In this document: in pieces, positions 1 to 9,067 of the stretch
Layout of the letters: each line of letters opens with the position of its first letter
Numbering within the stretch: the stretch's first letter is position 1
Source: Flagellimonas yonaguniensis
GTDB taxonomy: Bacteria; Bacteroidota; Bacteroidia; Flavobacteriales; Flavobacteriaceae
Reading direction: 5' to 3'
Assembly (NCBI RefSeq): GCF_029193885.1
Contig: NZ_JARFVB010000001.1
Span: forward strand, 124,001-188,000
DNA length: 64,000 nucleotides
Program-made: the position numbers and the translations under genes
The notes under the pieces: model-generated
Seen by the model: the letters and a program-made list of their open reading frames with translations, nothing else
Databases searched by the model: none
What the model was told of the DNA's origin: nothing

Positions 1-206
1 TTGACTTTTCCTTTAAGCTCATCGCAATAATCCTGACTTTCCGCCGCCTTGTCCAAATCTATGAGAAAGGATTCCCAGGTGGGTATCTGAATTCCCTTGT
101 ATCCTAGGTCCGAGGCCCATTTACACATTCCGTCCAAGGTGTTGAACGGAGCTTGACTGTCCACAAATTGTGCTAAGAACACTGCAGGTCCTTTAATTGT
201 CTTCAT
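1..206 (-). CDS. sugar phosphate isomerase/epimerase family protein (partial, N-terminus only)
   Basis: The minus-strand frame starts with ATG at 206 and runs off the window edge, giving 68 residues that begin MKTIKGPAVFLAQF and include WASDLGYKGIQIPTWE. This is the first strand-helix unit of the xylose-isomerase-like TIM barrel (AP endonuclease 2 superfamily). The family acts on sugars and sugar derivatives as isomerases, epimerases or lyases. No signal peptide is visible, unlike the related lipoprotein at 5118-6116, so this copy is probably cytoplasmic. A sugar role fits the dehydrogenase and transporter genes that follow, but substrate cannot be told from this fragment. Confidence 0.8.
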   Translation of the reverse strand, partial: MKTIKGPAVFLAQFVDSQAPFNTLDGMCKWASDLGYKGIQIPTWESFLIDLDKAAESQDYCDELKGKV

Positions 207-368
207 TATATTTAATTTTAAGAAATTAGGAAATCCCAATTAAATTGGGATTTATCTTCTATATTTAAGAAAAAAACTATGCTATTTTTATGTCTCATGT
301 GGTAAGATATAAATATAGCGATTCGTTAACAATTAATACAGCTTAGAGTTTTTTTTTAAATACTACTT

Positions 369-833
369 ATGGAAAATGCTTCTGCCCGAAATCTGTGGGG
401 CGATTTTTTGGATGCCCATTTAGAGTTTGCATCTGAAGATGCGCCCAAAGTCATTCATTTTTGTGACAATGAAAAAGATGCCGATCTATGTGCCAATTTG
501 GTCTGCAAAGAAACCAAAAGGGCTACCAGCCATTCTTTACAAGGATTACAACTACGCAATGAAGCTTTGCCCAAAATCGGGGATTTTTACGTGGTTACCG
601 ATTGGGAGGGCAATGCCAAATGTGTCATACGTACCACCGCGGTAAAACTACTCCCCTATTTTAGCGTTCGGAACGAGCATGCCCGTTTGGAAGGGGAGGG
701 CGACAAAAGCCTGGAACATTGGAAAAAAACACATTGGGATTACTATACCCGTGAACTTGCCAAGTTTGGAAAAAGCCCCAAGGAAAGTATGATCGTAGTC
801 TTCGAAGAGTTCGAGATGCTTCATAAAAAATAA
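369..833 (+). CDS. ASCH domain-containing protein
   Basis: 154 residues, soluble, no signal peptide. The C-terminal half carries the ASCH-family pattern GEGDKSLEHWKKTHWDYY, and the middle has a short beta-barrel-like stretch (IGDFYVVTDWEGNAKCVI). ASCH domains have a PUA-like fold and are thought to bind RNA or nucleotides; some members hydrolyse modified nucleosides. The role here is not known. It is a single gene, convergent with the Gfo/Idh/MocA gene and separated from it by a shared palindromic terminator. A run of T at about 350-358 lies just upstream of the ATG. Confidence 0.85.
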   Translation: MENASARNLWGDFLDAHLEFASEDAPKVIHFCDNEKDADLCANLVCKETKRATSHSLQGLQLRNEALPKIGDFYVVTDWEGNAKCVIRTTAVKLLPYFSVRNEHARLEGEGDKSLEHWKKTHWDYYTRELAKFGKSPKESMIVVFEEFEMLHKK

Positions 834-858
834 TGGCCGCCCATGGGCGGCCATTATT
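829..858. terminator. bidirectional terminator between convergent genes
   Basis: A perfect 30-base palindrome (arm AATAATGGCCGCCCA) overlaps the stop codon of the ASCH gene and sits 21 bases past the end of the gene on the other strand. The GC core flanked by A/T on both sides lets it act in either direction. Confidence 0.85.
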
Positions 859-879
859 TCTACTTTTTAGGGCTTTGGA

Positions 880-2016
880 TTAGTCCATATCAACCCAAAC
901 GTTCCCTTGTTTGTGTGAAGCTACGGTGTTCTCTATAAAGTTAAGACCACGTACCCCATCCATCATGGTTGGGAACTCCCCACTGTTGTATTCCTCGCCT
1001 CGAATGGCTCGAGCCACACCCAAATAAATATTGGCCATGGAGTCAAAAATACCTTCTGGGTGTCCTGGAGGTAACTTGGTCCCATCCAAAGACAAATCTG
1101 AATTATATTCGTGACCTGGTTTATACACCTGTAATGGTTCCGGGTCATTCAACCTGTAGAGGTAATTGGGGTTCTCTTGTTCCCATTTTAACCCTCCTTT
1201 TTGACCGTAAATGGCAATGGTAAGATTGTTCTCTTCCCCTGTGGCCACTTGACTGGCCCTGATAACACCTTTTACGTTCTTGTCCATACGGATAAGGGCA
1301 GTACCGTCCATATCCATCACATTGTCGTCGTACATATAATTGAAATCGCACAACAAAGACTGTACTTGCAAGCCTGTTGTATACTCGACCATATTAAAGG
1401 CGTGCACCCCAATATCTCCCATACAGGAACTGATACCCGCTTTTTTAGGGTCTAGTCTCCACACGGTTCCTCTCTTTTCCTTATCGTGAATAATGGGATT
1501 CATCCAACCTTGATAATATTGGGCATCTACTTTGTGTACTTTTCCGATGGCCCCCTCTTTGATCATCTCACGCATTTGACGCACCATGGGGTACCCCGTA
1601 TAGGTATGGGTAACGGCAAAGACGGTTCCCGCCTTTTTAAGAGATTCCTGAAGAATTTTGGCTTCTTCGTAGGTTGTGGTCATTGGCTTTTCACAGATGA
1701 CATGAAAACCATTGTCCAACAACTTTTTGGCCATTGGAAAGTGTAAAAAGTTTGGTGTAAGGATGGAACACACCTGAATACGCTCGTCCTCTGGAAGCTT
1801 CATTTCCTCCTCGACCAGAGTATCAAAATCCTTATAGATACGGTTGGTCGGAATGTCAATTTCCTCTGCGAAAGCAACACTGTCTTCATATTCCGGAGTA
1901 AATACGGCCCCAACAATTTCATAATTATCATTAATGAAGGATGCTACCCTGTGCAAAACCCCGATAAGGGAATCGCCACCTCCTCCAAGTATTCCAAGTC
2001 TAATTTTTTTAGGCAT
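880..2016 (-). CDS. Gfo/Idh/MocA family oxidoreductase
   Basis: 378 residues, cytoplasmic. The N-terminal Rossmann fold starts MPKKIRLGILGGGGDSLIG, a glycine-rich NAD(P) loop. The family's EKP motif, whose lysine is catalytic, is at 109-111, and the conserved Asp/His pair of the substrate domain is at D201/H205 (GDIGVHAFNMVEY). Such enzymes oxidise or reduce sugar hydroxyls, often on inositols, amino-sugars or glycosides. It is the last gene of a minus-strand run with two permeases and a sugar isomerase-like lipoprotein (24 bases from the MFS gene), so it probably handles a sugar imported by them. Substrate is not determinable. Confidence 0.92.
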   Translation of the reverse strand: MPKKIRLGILGGGGDSLIGVLHRVASFINDNYEIVGAVFTPEYEDSVAFAEEIDIPTNRIYKDFDTLVEEEMKLPEDERIQVCSILTPNFLHFPMAKKLLDNGFHVICEKPMTTTYEEAKILQESLKKAGTVFAVTHTYTGYPMVRQMREMIKEGAIGKVHKVDAQYYQGWMNPIIHDKEKRGTVWRLDPKKAGISSCMGDIGVHAFNMVEYTTGLQVQSLLCDFNYMYDDNVMDMDGTALIRMDKNVKGVIRASQVATGEENNLTIAIYGQKGGLKWEQENPNYLYRLNDPEPLQVYKPGHEYNSDLSLDGTKLPPGHPEGIFDSMANIYLGVARAIRGEEYNSGEFPTMMDGVRGLNFIENTVASHKQGNVWVDMD

Positions 2017-2040
2017 TTTCTTTTGTTTTATTTTCTCTAA

Positions 2041-3279
2041 TTATACTACTTCTTCTGCGGTGTGACCTTGGGGCACTCTTCGCTCTTCCAGCTTTTTCCG
2101 TAATAGGAACAGAATGGAGAACAGAATCAGTACCGCCAACGGGAAGAACATCATTTTTCCCAAAGTTGCTTTTCCTGCAGCCAGTTCCGCTACTTCATCC
2201 GCTAATCCGGATGCAACAGCTGTTTCCTTGGCAGAGTCCAACCATCCACCGATCACAGGTTGCCAAATAGCGGTGGAGAACATTCCTGCACCACCGACCA
2301 AGGACATTCCCAGTGCACCCGTCTTCGGAAGATACTCCGAGGTAAACCCGATCATGGTAGGCCAAAAATAACAAACTCCCAAGGCAAAAAGAATGGCAGC
2401 CAAATAAATCATCGATCCTTCGGCAACACTCATACTGTAAACTGCTGCGGTGGTGATCAAGGCAGACATGACCAGTACCCCAATTGGGTTTAGCCTATGC
2501 ACAATGGGCCCTGCAAAATATCGGCCTATGGCCATAATACCGGTTACCATGGCCAACACCAACATTGGGCTTGCTCCCGAATTACCCAAAATACGCTCTA
2601 CCCATTGCTGTGGTCCAAATTCGGATATCGCAGTCAAGGTCATACACACCATGATAAAAATGAACAAGGGATCGGCAAGGCCTTTGATGTTCTTGGTGGT
2701 GTCGGTTTCGATATGCTCGCTTTCGGGAAACTGTTGCTTAAAGAACATATATCCGTAAATAAGTGTTGGTATCAACATTATCGCGATCTGCAATTGCCAT
2801 CCCATTCCAAAATCCGTCATGAACTTGGAGATAAGCGAACCAATCACAATACCGCCAGGGAACCACACGTGGAACCTGTTCAGCATAGCTGTACGGTTCT
2901 TGGTGAACATATCGGCGATCATAGGATTACAGGCTGCTTCAACCGAACCATTGGCAAAGCCAATAAAGAACGTGGATATGATCAAGGTCCAAAATCCGCC
3001 TGCCATAATGGTCATGACCAACCCGATAACGTGACACACAAATGCCGTTACCATGAGTTTACGTGCTCCAATTTTATTGTAGAGCAAGCCCCCAAAGATC
3101 ATGGCGATCGGGAATCCAAAAAAGCCCATACTGTTTATCCAACCCAATTGTTGGTTGGAGAGCATAAATTCCTCGCCCAACTGGGTCAATATACCCGCTC
3201 TGATGGCAAAGGTCATGGATGTAACCACCAACGAAATACAGGCTGCTACAAATAGCTGATTCTTGTTTACGTTTTTCAT
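2041..3279 (-). CDS. MFS transporter, probably sugar uptake
   Basis: 412 residues with about 12 hydrophobic segments, an inner-membrane major facilitator. The early cytoplasmic loop has GGLLYNKIGARKLM, a form of the MFS motif A. A long hydrophilic loop at about residues 190-205 (FPESEHIETDTTKN) separates the two six-helix halves. It lies between the dehydrogenase and a second permease, which points to a carbohydrate or polyol substrate. The 116-base gap upstream could hold its own promoter, although I could not identify one. Confidence 0.88.
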   Translation of the reverse strand: MKNVNKNQLFVAACISLVVTSMTFAIRAGILTQLGEEFMLSNQQLGWINSMGFFGFPIAMIFGGLLYNKIGARKLMVTAFVCHVIGLVMTIMAGGFWTLIISTFFIGFANGSVEAACNPMIADMFTKNRTAMLNRFHVWFPGGIVIGSLISKFMTDFGMGWQLQIAIMLIPTLIYGYMFFKQQFPESEHIETDTTKNIKGLADPLFIFIMVCMTLTAISEFGPQQWVERILGNSGASPMLVLAMVTGIMAIGRYFAGPIVHRLNPIGVLVMSALITTAAVYSMSVAEGSMIYLAAILFALGVCYFWPTMIGFTSEYLPKTGALGMSLVGGAGMFSTAIWQPVIGGWLDSAKETAVASGLADEVAELAAGKATLGKMMFFPLAVLILFSILFLLRKKLEERRVPQGHTAEEVV

Positions 3280-3395
3280 GTTTGTTTCGGTTAATTTTTG
3301 GTTGTATCTATAATTTTTATGTCACTCTTTCTGAATTTTAATTCCAAAGTTGAACCATTCAACGACCGATCATGTGCGTATCGGTATTCAATGAA

Positions 3396-4625
3396 TCATG
3401 ATTTATACTCTATTTTCTCATTTTTGAATATCAGCGCAAACAGGATAAATACCACTGCTGCAAATACTGCCGGATAAATCCAGATGCTTTCCCAAGCATG
3501 GGCACCGTCTTCCATGGTCAGGGAATCGGTAATTTGTCCTGCAATCCAGAAACCGATCAACATCCCCACTCCATAGGTCGCCAAGGTAATCAAACCTTGA
3601 GCTGCACTTTTGTACTTCTCCCCTGCTTTGGTATCGGTATAAATCTGCCCGGAAACGAAAAAGAAATCATAACAGATGCCGTGCAATGCTATTCCAATGA
3701 TCAACATAAACGATAATTCATCGGCATTACCATAAGCAAACAAAAGGTAACGAACCGTCCAGGCCAACATACCCACCAATATCGTCTTCTTAAACCCGAA
3801 TCTGGTAAAAAAGAAAGGCAGTGCCAATATAAAAAGTGCTTCGGAAACTTGCCCTATTGCCATTTTTCCCGTTGGATTCGCCAATCCTATTTCTGCCAAA
3901 AACGGGTTGGCATTTTGATAATAAAAAGCCAACGGAATACAGATCAATACCGACGAGATAAAGAACACCAAAAAGTTTTTATCCTTTAAAAGCTTCAATG
4001 CATCCAGCCCCAACATATCTGAAATGGTCACTTTTTCACTTTTATCCACTTTTGGTGGTGTTTTTGGCAAGGTAAAGCTGAACAGCCCCAAAATTGCGGA
4101 GGCTATCCCGGCCATCAAGAATGTGTTCTTGAGCATTCCCGCTTCCAAAGCCTCCGGCGAATCCCAAACAAAGAGATAGCTGATCACAAGTCCGGCAATA
4201 ATCCATCCAATGGTCCCGAACACGCGAATGTTGGAAAACTCTTTTGCCGGGTCCTTCATTTGATTGAACGAAATGGAATTTACCAAAGCCAATGTCGGCA
4301 TATACAAAATCATGTAACCCAATACGTAGGGGTAGAAGGCGACGAAATCCTCTGATTGATACATTTGGTACATCAAAAATGCGCCAATTAAATGTAGCAC
4401 ACCTAAAATTCGTTCGGCATTAAAATATCTATCGGCGATCAATCCTATGATAAATGGGGCTATAATCGCTCCCCACGATTGTGTGGAAAAAGCCATTGAC
4501 GATTGCCCTGCCGTTGCTTCAAGATTGCTCCCCAGAAACGTTCCAAGGGTAACAAACCAACCTCCCCAGATAAAAAACTCGAGGAACATCATAAAGGATA
4601 GTTGGAATTTGGTTTTAGTATTCAT
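3396..4625 (-). CDS. nucleoside:H+ symporter-like MFS permease (NupG/XapB family)
   Basis: 409 residues, about 12 membrane segments. The N-terminus (LSFMMFLEFFIWGGWFVTLG) and the following SWGAIIAPFIIGLIADRYF are typical of the Nuc_H_symport family. In Bacteroidota these permeases are often found in sugar and sugar-oxidation loci rather than with nucleoside genes, so annotation as a nucleoside carrier should not be taken literally. It is 22 bases from the DinB gene upstream and shares the minus-strand run with the Gfo/Idh/MocA and isomerase-like genes. Confidence 0.88.
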   Translation of the reverse strand: MNTKTKFQLSFMMFLEFFIWGGWFVTLGTFLGSNLEATAGQSSMAFSTQSWGAIIAPFIIGLIADRYFNAERILGVLHLIGAFLMYQMYQSEDFVAFYPYVLGYMILYMPTLALVNSISFNQMKDPAKEFSNIRVFGTIGWIIAGLVISYLFVWDSPEALEAGMLKNTFLMAGIASAILGLFSFTLPKTPPKVDKSEKVTISDMLGLDALKLLKDKNFLVFFISSVLICIPLAFYYQNANPFLAEIGLANPTGKMAIGQVSEALFILALPFFFTRFGFKKTILVGMLAWTVRYLLFAYGNADELSFMLIIGIALHGICYDFFFVSGQIYTDTKAGEKYKSAAQGLITLATYGVGMLIGFWIAGQITDSLTMEDGAHAWESIWIYPAVFAAVVFILFALIFKNEKIEYKS

Positions 4626-4647
4626 GTTGGTATTTAAAAATTAGTAA

Positions 4648-5091
4648 TTATCGTTTGTAATGCACATAATCCAAAGGTTCGGGCACAATCCCAACATTTC
4701 TCAACTCCATCATAATTTGCCCTCTATGGTGCGTGGAATGATTTATGATATGGAAAAGAATATCCTCCAATTTATTTGAAAAGTTCTTTCCCGTACTGTT
4801 GGTATACTCCACGCGGCGATCAAAAGTATCCGTGTTGGATATAACTTCAAAGGAAGTCCGTTGATTTTCGTAATGAATATCCTCCCATAAGCCTGTATCG
4901 TGCAGGTCCCAGACACCAAATTCTGCTGGCCTCTCCTGAATCCTTTGGTTCCAAATATGATGGGCATTGAGTATATGACTAAAAAGTCTAATGCAGTTGT
5001 CCGGAACATGGTCCAGACCACTGCATTGTTCAATTATTTTTTTGTTACAATGGAAATTGTAATCGAAGAGCTGTTGTAAAAATCCCTTCAT
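4648..5091 (-). CDS. DinB family protein
   Basis: 147 residues, soluble four-helix protein. The putative metal ligands are at H44/H45 (ILNAHHIWNQR) and in the HIINHSTHHRGQI segment (about H118-H122), the usual DinB/YfiT three-histidine arrangement. DinB-like proteins are often metal-dependent thiol transferases, but most have no known job. It lies inside the sugar run, 22 bases from the permease and 26 from the isomerase-like gene, so it is probably cotranscribed. A second, only distantly similar DinB protein is at 35326-35835, also next to a Gfo/Idh/MocA gene. Confidence 0.85.
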   Translation of the reverse strand: MKGFLQQLFDYNFHCNKKIIEQCSGLDHVPDNCIRLFSHILNAHHIWNQRIQERPAEFGVWDLHDTGLWEDIHYENQRTSFEVISNTDTFDRRVEYTNSTGKNFSNKLEDILFHIINHSTHHRGQIMMELRNVGIVPEPLDYVHYKR

Positions 5092-5117
5092 CTACCCATT
5101 CATATTTTATTTTTGGA

Positions 5118-6116
5118 CTACTCCAATACTTTTTCCAAAAGTTCCTTGGTTGCCAAGATTCCTTCTTCTTCACTAAGTTCGGAGCCTTCATATTCCACAC
5201 CTACAAAACCCTCGTATCCGGAATCCAGCACAATGTCCATAATTCTTGGATAATCCACTCGGGTCTCGTAGCCCTCTTCATCAAAACCATAGGATTTGGC
5301 ACTTACTCCCTTAGCGTAGGGCATCAATTCCTCAACACCTTTATATCTGTCATATTCTTCCAAACATTTGGATGAATAATAATCCCCCTCTTCTCTTTTG
5401 ATACAGAAATTACCAAAATCGGGCAAAGTACCACAATTATCCATTCCCACTTTCTCCATAACCTCAGCCAACAGTTGTGCATTGGAAGAAGGCCCACCGT
5501 GGTTTTCCACAATGATGTTGATGTTTTTATCCTTGGCGTATGTGGCCAATTGGGTAAGTCCTGCTACAGATGCAGGTATCCATACTTCTGGCTCCATGCT
5601 TCCGTTGAGGTTAACACGGATAGAGTGACAGCCCAATGCTGCGGCTGCATCAACCCACTTGTAATGGTTTTCAACTGCTTTTGTCCTTTCCGCTTCATCA
5701 GAAACGGCAATATCCCCTTGGCCATCCACCATGATCAACAGGTTCGTAAGTCCATATTTTTCGCTTTCGGCCTTACTTTTTTCCACCCAGTTGTTCATCG
5801 CTTCTTCGGAAAAATCCGCTGCCTGCAATTCCTTGTAATATAGTGCGCTCACGTACTCAAGACCTTCGAAACCCCATTCGCTTGCTTTTTCTGCAAACGT
5901 ATACGGGTCTACGCCTTCTTCAAAAATCATTTTATGGATGGACCATTGCGCCAAAGAAAGTTTAATGTCCGGTTTGGTCGCTTCAACAGCCACCTCTTCT
6001 GTGATATTTTCTTCGGCCGAATCCTTCTTTGTGTTCTGTTTACAGGAATAAATCCCCAAAAAAGCCACTAAAATAAGTGTGGCGATACTTTTCTGTGCTA
6101 AACTACTTCTGCTCAT
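5118..6116 (-). CDS. sugar phosphate isomerase/epimerase-like lipoprotein (TIM barrel)
   Basis: 332 residues. Residues 1-25 are a lipoprotein signal (lipobox ending GIYSC, C25), followed by an Asn/Lys/Glu-rich linker and a xylose-isomerase-like TIM barrel from about residue 50 (LSLAQWSIHKMIF). Acidic and histidine residues expected for a divalent metal site occur in IIVENHGGPSS and GFVGVEYEGSE. Export to the periplasm makes it unlikely to use phosphorylated sugars. Related exported proteins have been linked to isomerisation or beta-elimination of 3-keto-glycosides. It is the first gene of the minus-strand run and is divergent from the GMC oxidoreductase across 136 bases. Confidence 0.88.
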   Translation of the reverse strand: MSRSSLAQKSIATLILVAFLGIYSCKQNTKKDSAEENITEEVAVEATKPDIKLSLAQWSIHKMIFEEGVDPYTFAEKASEWGFEGLEYVSALYYKELQAADFSEEAMNNWVEKSKAESEKYGLTNLLIMVDGQGDIAVSDEAERTKAVENHYKWVDAAAALGCHSIRVNLNGSMEPEVWIPASVAGLTQLATYAKDKNINIIVENHGGPSSNAQLLAEVMEKVGMDNCGTLPDFGNFCIKREEGDYYSSKCLEEYDRYKGVEELMPYAKGVSAKSYGFDEEGYETRVDYPRIMDIVLDSGYEGFVGVEYEGSELSEEEGILATKELLEKVLE

Positions 6117-6252
6117 ATTTTTATGTTGGTTAATTTCGTGCGGAATCCAAAAACTACAACGTTATAGTGCTGAATTCTCAATAAACATAGGGATTAAATG
6201 TAGAAAATTAATTTAATAATTAATACATTTAGCAAATAAACAATCCGAATAA

Positions 6253-7971
6253 ATGAGTAAATTTTATTACAATCAGGAGCAGGAATCCTATGATGCCATC
6301 GTGGTGGGTACGGGTATCAGCGGTGGTTGGGCTGCCAAGGAATTGTGTGAAAACGGTCTCAAGACCTTGGTCTTGGAACGTGGGCCCATGGTAAAACACC
6401 GTGAAGACTATCCTACAGCCAATAAGGACCCTTGGGATTTTCCGCATGGGGGAAGAGCAACCCGAGAAGACATTAAGAAACAAGAAAAACAATCCAGAAC
6501 AGGTTATACCACTGGAGCGGCTTCCAAGCATTGGTTCGTGAATGATTTGGAACACCCTTACAACGAAACCAAGCGTTTTGATTGGATGAGGGGATATCAT
6601 GTTGGTGGACGTTCCATTATGTGGGGTAGACATAGCTACCGATGGAGCGATATTGATTTTACCGCCAACAAAAATGAAGGTATCGCAGTGGACTGGCCAG
6701 TACGCTATAAAGACATTGCACCTTGGTACGATAAAGTGGAAAGCTACATCGGGGTATCCGGTGAAAATTTGGGCTTACCACAATTACCCGATGGGCAATT
6801 TGAACCCATGATGGAGTTGAACTGCGTGGAAGACCACGTAAGAGGAAAGGTCGCCGAACATTTTGGTGGGCGTGTAATTACTGCCGGTAGGGTAGCACAC
6901 ATCAACAGTGACAAGAAATTTGAAGGTGACGGACGTGTACGTTGCCAATTTAGGAACCGTTGTATTAGAGGATGTCCTTTCGGAGCATACTTCAGTAGTG
7001 TTTCCTCTACATTGCCAGCTGCCGAAGCTACTGGAAACATGACACTTCGACCTGATTCCATTGTGCATGAGATAATATACGACCCAAACACCAAAAAAGC
7101 TACAGGTGTCAAGGTTATCGATAGGGAAACCAATGAAGAATTCGAATTTAAGGCCAAAGTGATTTTCCTTTGTGCCTCAGCCATTGCATCCACTTCCATT
7201 TTGATGCAGTCCAAATCCGATAGATTCCCTGATGGATTAGGAAACGATTCCGGAGAACTGGGCCACAATGTGATGGACCACCACTTCTTGGTTGGTGCAT
7301 CCGGCAAGTTTGAAGGATATGAGGACAAATACTACAAGGGTAGGAAACCAAACGGAGTGTACATCCCAAGATTTAGAAACCTTGGTGGAGACTCCAATAT
7401 GAAGGATTTTGTTCGTGGGTACGGTTACCAAGGTGGTGCCAACAGGGGCAATTACGAAGAAATGGTTGCCGAGGCTGCTTATGGAAAAGCTTACAAGGAT
7501 GCCATGATGACCCCAGGGGGATGGAACATGAGCATCAACGCTTTTGGAGAAACACTTCCATACCACGAGAACAAAATGACCTTGGATTACGACAAAAAAG
7601 ACAAGTGGGGCCTACCTACAGTGACTTTTGACGCCGAAATCGGAGAGAACGAGTACAATATGCGTAAAGATATGCAAGAGCAAGCTGTTCAAATGCTTGA
7701 AAAAGCAGGAGCCAAAGATGTCACTGCTTTTGATGCACCATACGCACTTGGGCTTGGAATCCATGAAATGGGTACCGCCCGTATGGGATTTGACCCTAAA
7801 ACTTCCGTGGTCAATGGCAATAACCAAGTACACGGATGTAAGAACGTATATGTTACCGATGGTGCCTTTATGACCTCTGCAAGCTGTGTCAACCCATCGT
7901 TGACGTACATGGCCTTTACTGCAAGAGCAGCCAACCACGCCGCTCAAGAACTTAAAAAAGGAAATATATAA
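6253..7971 (+). CDS. GMC family FAD-dependent oxidoreductase
   Basis: 572 residues. The N-terminal FAD-binding motif is YDAIVVGTGISGGWAAKEL with the ERG acidic end of the fold (LVLERGP). The C-terminus has the GMC signature segments HEMGTARMG and YVTDGAFMTSASCVNPSLT, which include the active-site histidine and asparagine region. These enzymes oxidise sugar or alcohol hydroxyls. With the gluconate-2-dehydrogenase-subunit-3-like partner directly downstream (1-base overlap) it resembles bacterial glucoside 3-dehydrogenases, in which the small subunit carries the export signal. It has no signal of its own, which fits hitch-hiker export with the partner. Confidence 0.92.
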   Translation: MSKFYYNQEQESYDAIVVGTGISGGWAAKELCENGLKTLVLERGPMVKHREDYPTANKDPWDFPHGGRATREDIKKQEKQSRTGYTTGAASKHWFVNDLEHPYNETKRFDWMRGYHVGGRSIMWGRHSYRWSDIDFTANKNEGIAVDWPVRYKDIAPWYDKVESYIGVSGENLGLPQLPDGQFEPMMELNCVEDHVRGKVAEHFGGRVITAGRVAHINSDKKFEGDGRVRCQFRNRCIRGCPFGAYFSSVSSTLPAAEATGNMTLRPDSIVHEIIYDPNTKKATGVKVIDRETNEEFEFKAKVIFLCASAIASTSILMQSKSDRFPDGLGNDSGELGHNVMDHHFLVGASGKFEGYEDKYYKGRKPNGVYIPRFRNLGGDSNMKDFVRGYGYQGGANRGNYEEMVAEAAYGKAYKDAMMTPGGWNMSINAFGETLPYHENKMTLDYDKKDKWGLPTVTFDAEIGENEYNMRKDMQEQAVQMLEKAGAKDVTAFDAPYALGLGIHEMGTARMGFDPKTSVVNGNNQVHGCKNVYVTDGAFMTSASCVNPSLTYMAFTARAANHAAQELKKGNI

Positions 7972-8624
7972 TGGAAAGAAGATCAGCACTTAAAAATATG
8001 GGGTTGGCTTTCGGTTATGCCGTGGCCACGCCAACGTTATTGTCTTTATTGCAGAGCTGTAAGGACAAACCAGCTTATGCCGAATGGACTCCAAGTTTCC
8101 TAAGTAAAGAACAAGGATATGCCTTGGCACAGACCTTGGACGTCATCCTTCCAAAAACGGATACACCATCCGCTACGGAAATGAATGTCCATACTTTTAT
8201 CGATGCCTATTTGGATGAAGTCATGCCTTTGGAGCAAAGGGATTTCGTGGTCATGAAAATGAACAAGTTCTACGATAAGGTTCTTGCCGATTCTGGCAAG
8301 GAATCCTTAATGGATATTGAAGCAGCGGACATAGAGCCTGCCTTGCAAACCTATCTCAGAAAGCGTTCGGACGAAGAGGAAGAAGCACATTCAGAAGCCA
8401 TTATGAACTATATGGAAGCCATCATGAAAGAAGGCCAAGGTAGTTTGGACGATGATATTGCACGTTTCTCCTTTGCCAACGATTTAAGGGATTTGGGCAC
8501 ATGGGCCTATAAATCATCGGAATATATCGGTGAGGAAGTATTGGCCTACGCACCGATTCCAGGCGAGTACATTCCTTGTGGCGACTTGGAAACATTGACC
8601 GGTGGAAAAGCATGGTCCTTGTAA
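7971..8624 (+). CDS. gluconate 2-dehydrogenase subunit 3 family protein, Tat-type signal
   Basis: 217 residues. The N-terminus MERRSALKNMGLAFGYAVAT is a twin-arginine-like signal ending in LLSLLQSCKDK, where C30 could be a lipidation site. The rest matches the small subunit of gluconate 2-dehydrogenase and glucoside 3-dehydrogenase complexes (DVILPKTDTPSATEMNVHTF). The start overlaps the GMC stop by one base (TAATG), so the two are translationally coupled and probably form one periplasmic complex. A strong terminator follows at 8648-8677. Confidence 0.9.
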   Translation: MERRSALKNMGLAFGYAVATPTLLSLLQSCKDKPAYAEWTPSFLSKEQGYALAQTLDVILPKTDTPSATEMNVHTFIDAYLDEVMPLEQRDFVVMKMNKFYDKVLADSGKESLMDIEAADIEPALQTYLRKRSDEEEEAHSEAIMNYMEAIMKEGQGSLDDDIARFSFANDLRDLGTWAYKSSEYIGEEVLAYAPIPGEYIPCGDLETLTGGKAWSL

Positions 8625-8647
8625 GCCATACAGCGCTATAAAATTCA

Positions 8648-8677
8648 AAAACCTCCATTGAATGGAGGTTTTTTTAT
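8648..8677 (+). terminator. rho-independent terminator after the GMC operon
   Basis: Stem AACCTCCATT / AATGGAGGTT with a single-base loop, followed by T-rich sequence. It lies 26 bases past the stop of the subunit-3 gene. Confidence 0.9.
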
Positions 8678-9042
8678 ATCCTTTATTTTAAGAAAAATAC
8701 CCCGGAATGTTCTTTTGTGGGGTGAACTTGTCCGAGGTATTAAATCAATAAACACTATCACACGTACTGATATTCAGTACAAAAGAACTGCATCAATGGA
8801 AACAAATCTTTGCAGTCGTGCAGTAATTCCCTGCTTTTTTCAAAATGGATTCAAGCAATACCGAATCCAATTCAACAGCAACAGTAAACTTTGAAATCTG
8901 CGTTGGCAAAGATTTAAAAACCAAGCCATATTTTAAAGAGCCACTTTATAAAACAGCCATAAAGTTTTTAACATAAAATGTTGACATCTAGATATGGATG
9001 ATAAATTGTGAAGTAGTGGGTATGGGATACATTAAATAAAAA
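8678..9042. other. gene-poor intergenic stretch
   Basis: No reading frame here has protein-like composition. The frame at 8658-8894 starts inside the terminator hairpin and looks random. I see no repeat or RNA structure. Confidence 0.5.
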
Positions 9043-9067
9043 GGCCAGGTAAATCCTTTACCTGGCC
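9043..9067 (-). terminator. minus-strand terminator without an intact gene upstream
   Basis: An 11-base perfect stem (GGCCAGGTAAA / TTTACCTGGCC, loop TCC) is followed on the minus strand by TTTTTATTTAA. On the plus strand the tail is weaker (TCGCTTTT). A strong terminator with no intact gene feeding it supports a decayed gene at 9058-9431. Confidence 0.7.

Noticed and set aside
2497..3255. 252-residue plus-strand open frame opposite the MFS gene
   Set aside because: It is an antisense shadow of a clear transporter gene; its sequence lacks hydrophobic or motif patterning.
8658..8894. 78-residue plus-strand frame after the GMC operon
   Set aside because: Starts inside the terminator hairpin and has random-looking composition; no promoter and no family resemblance.
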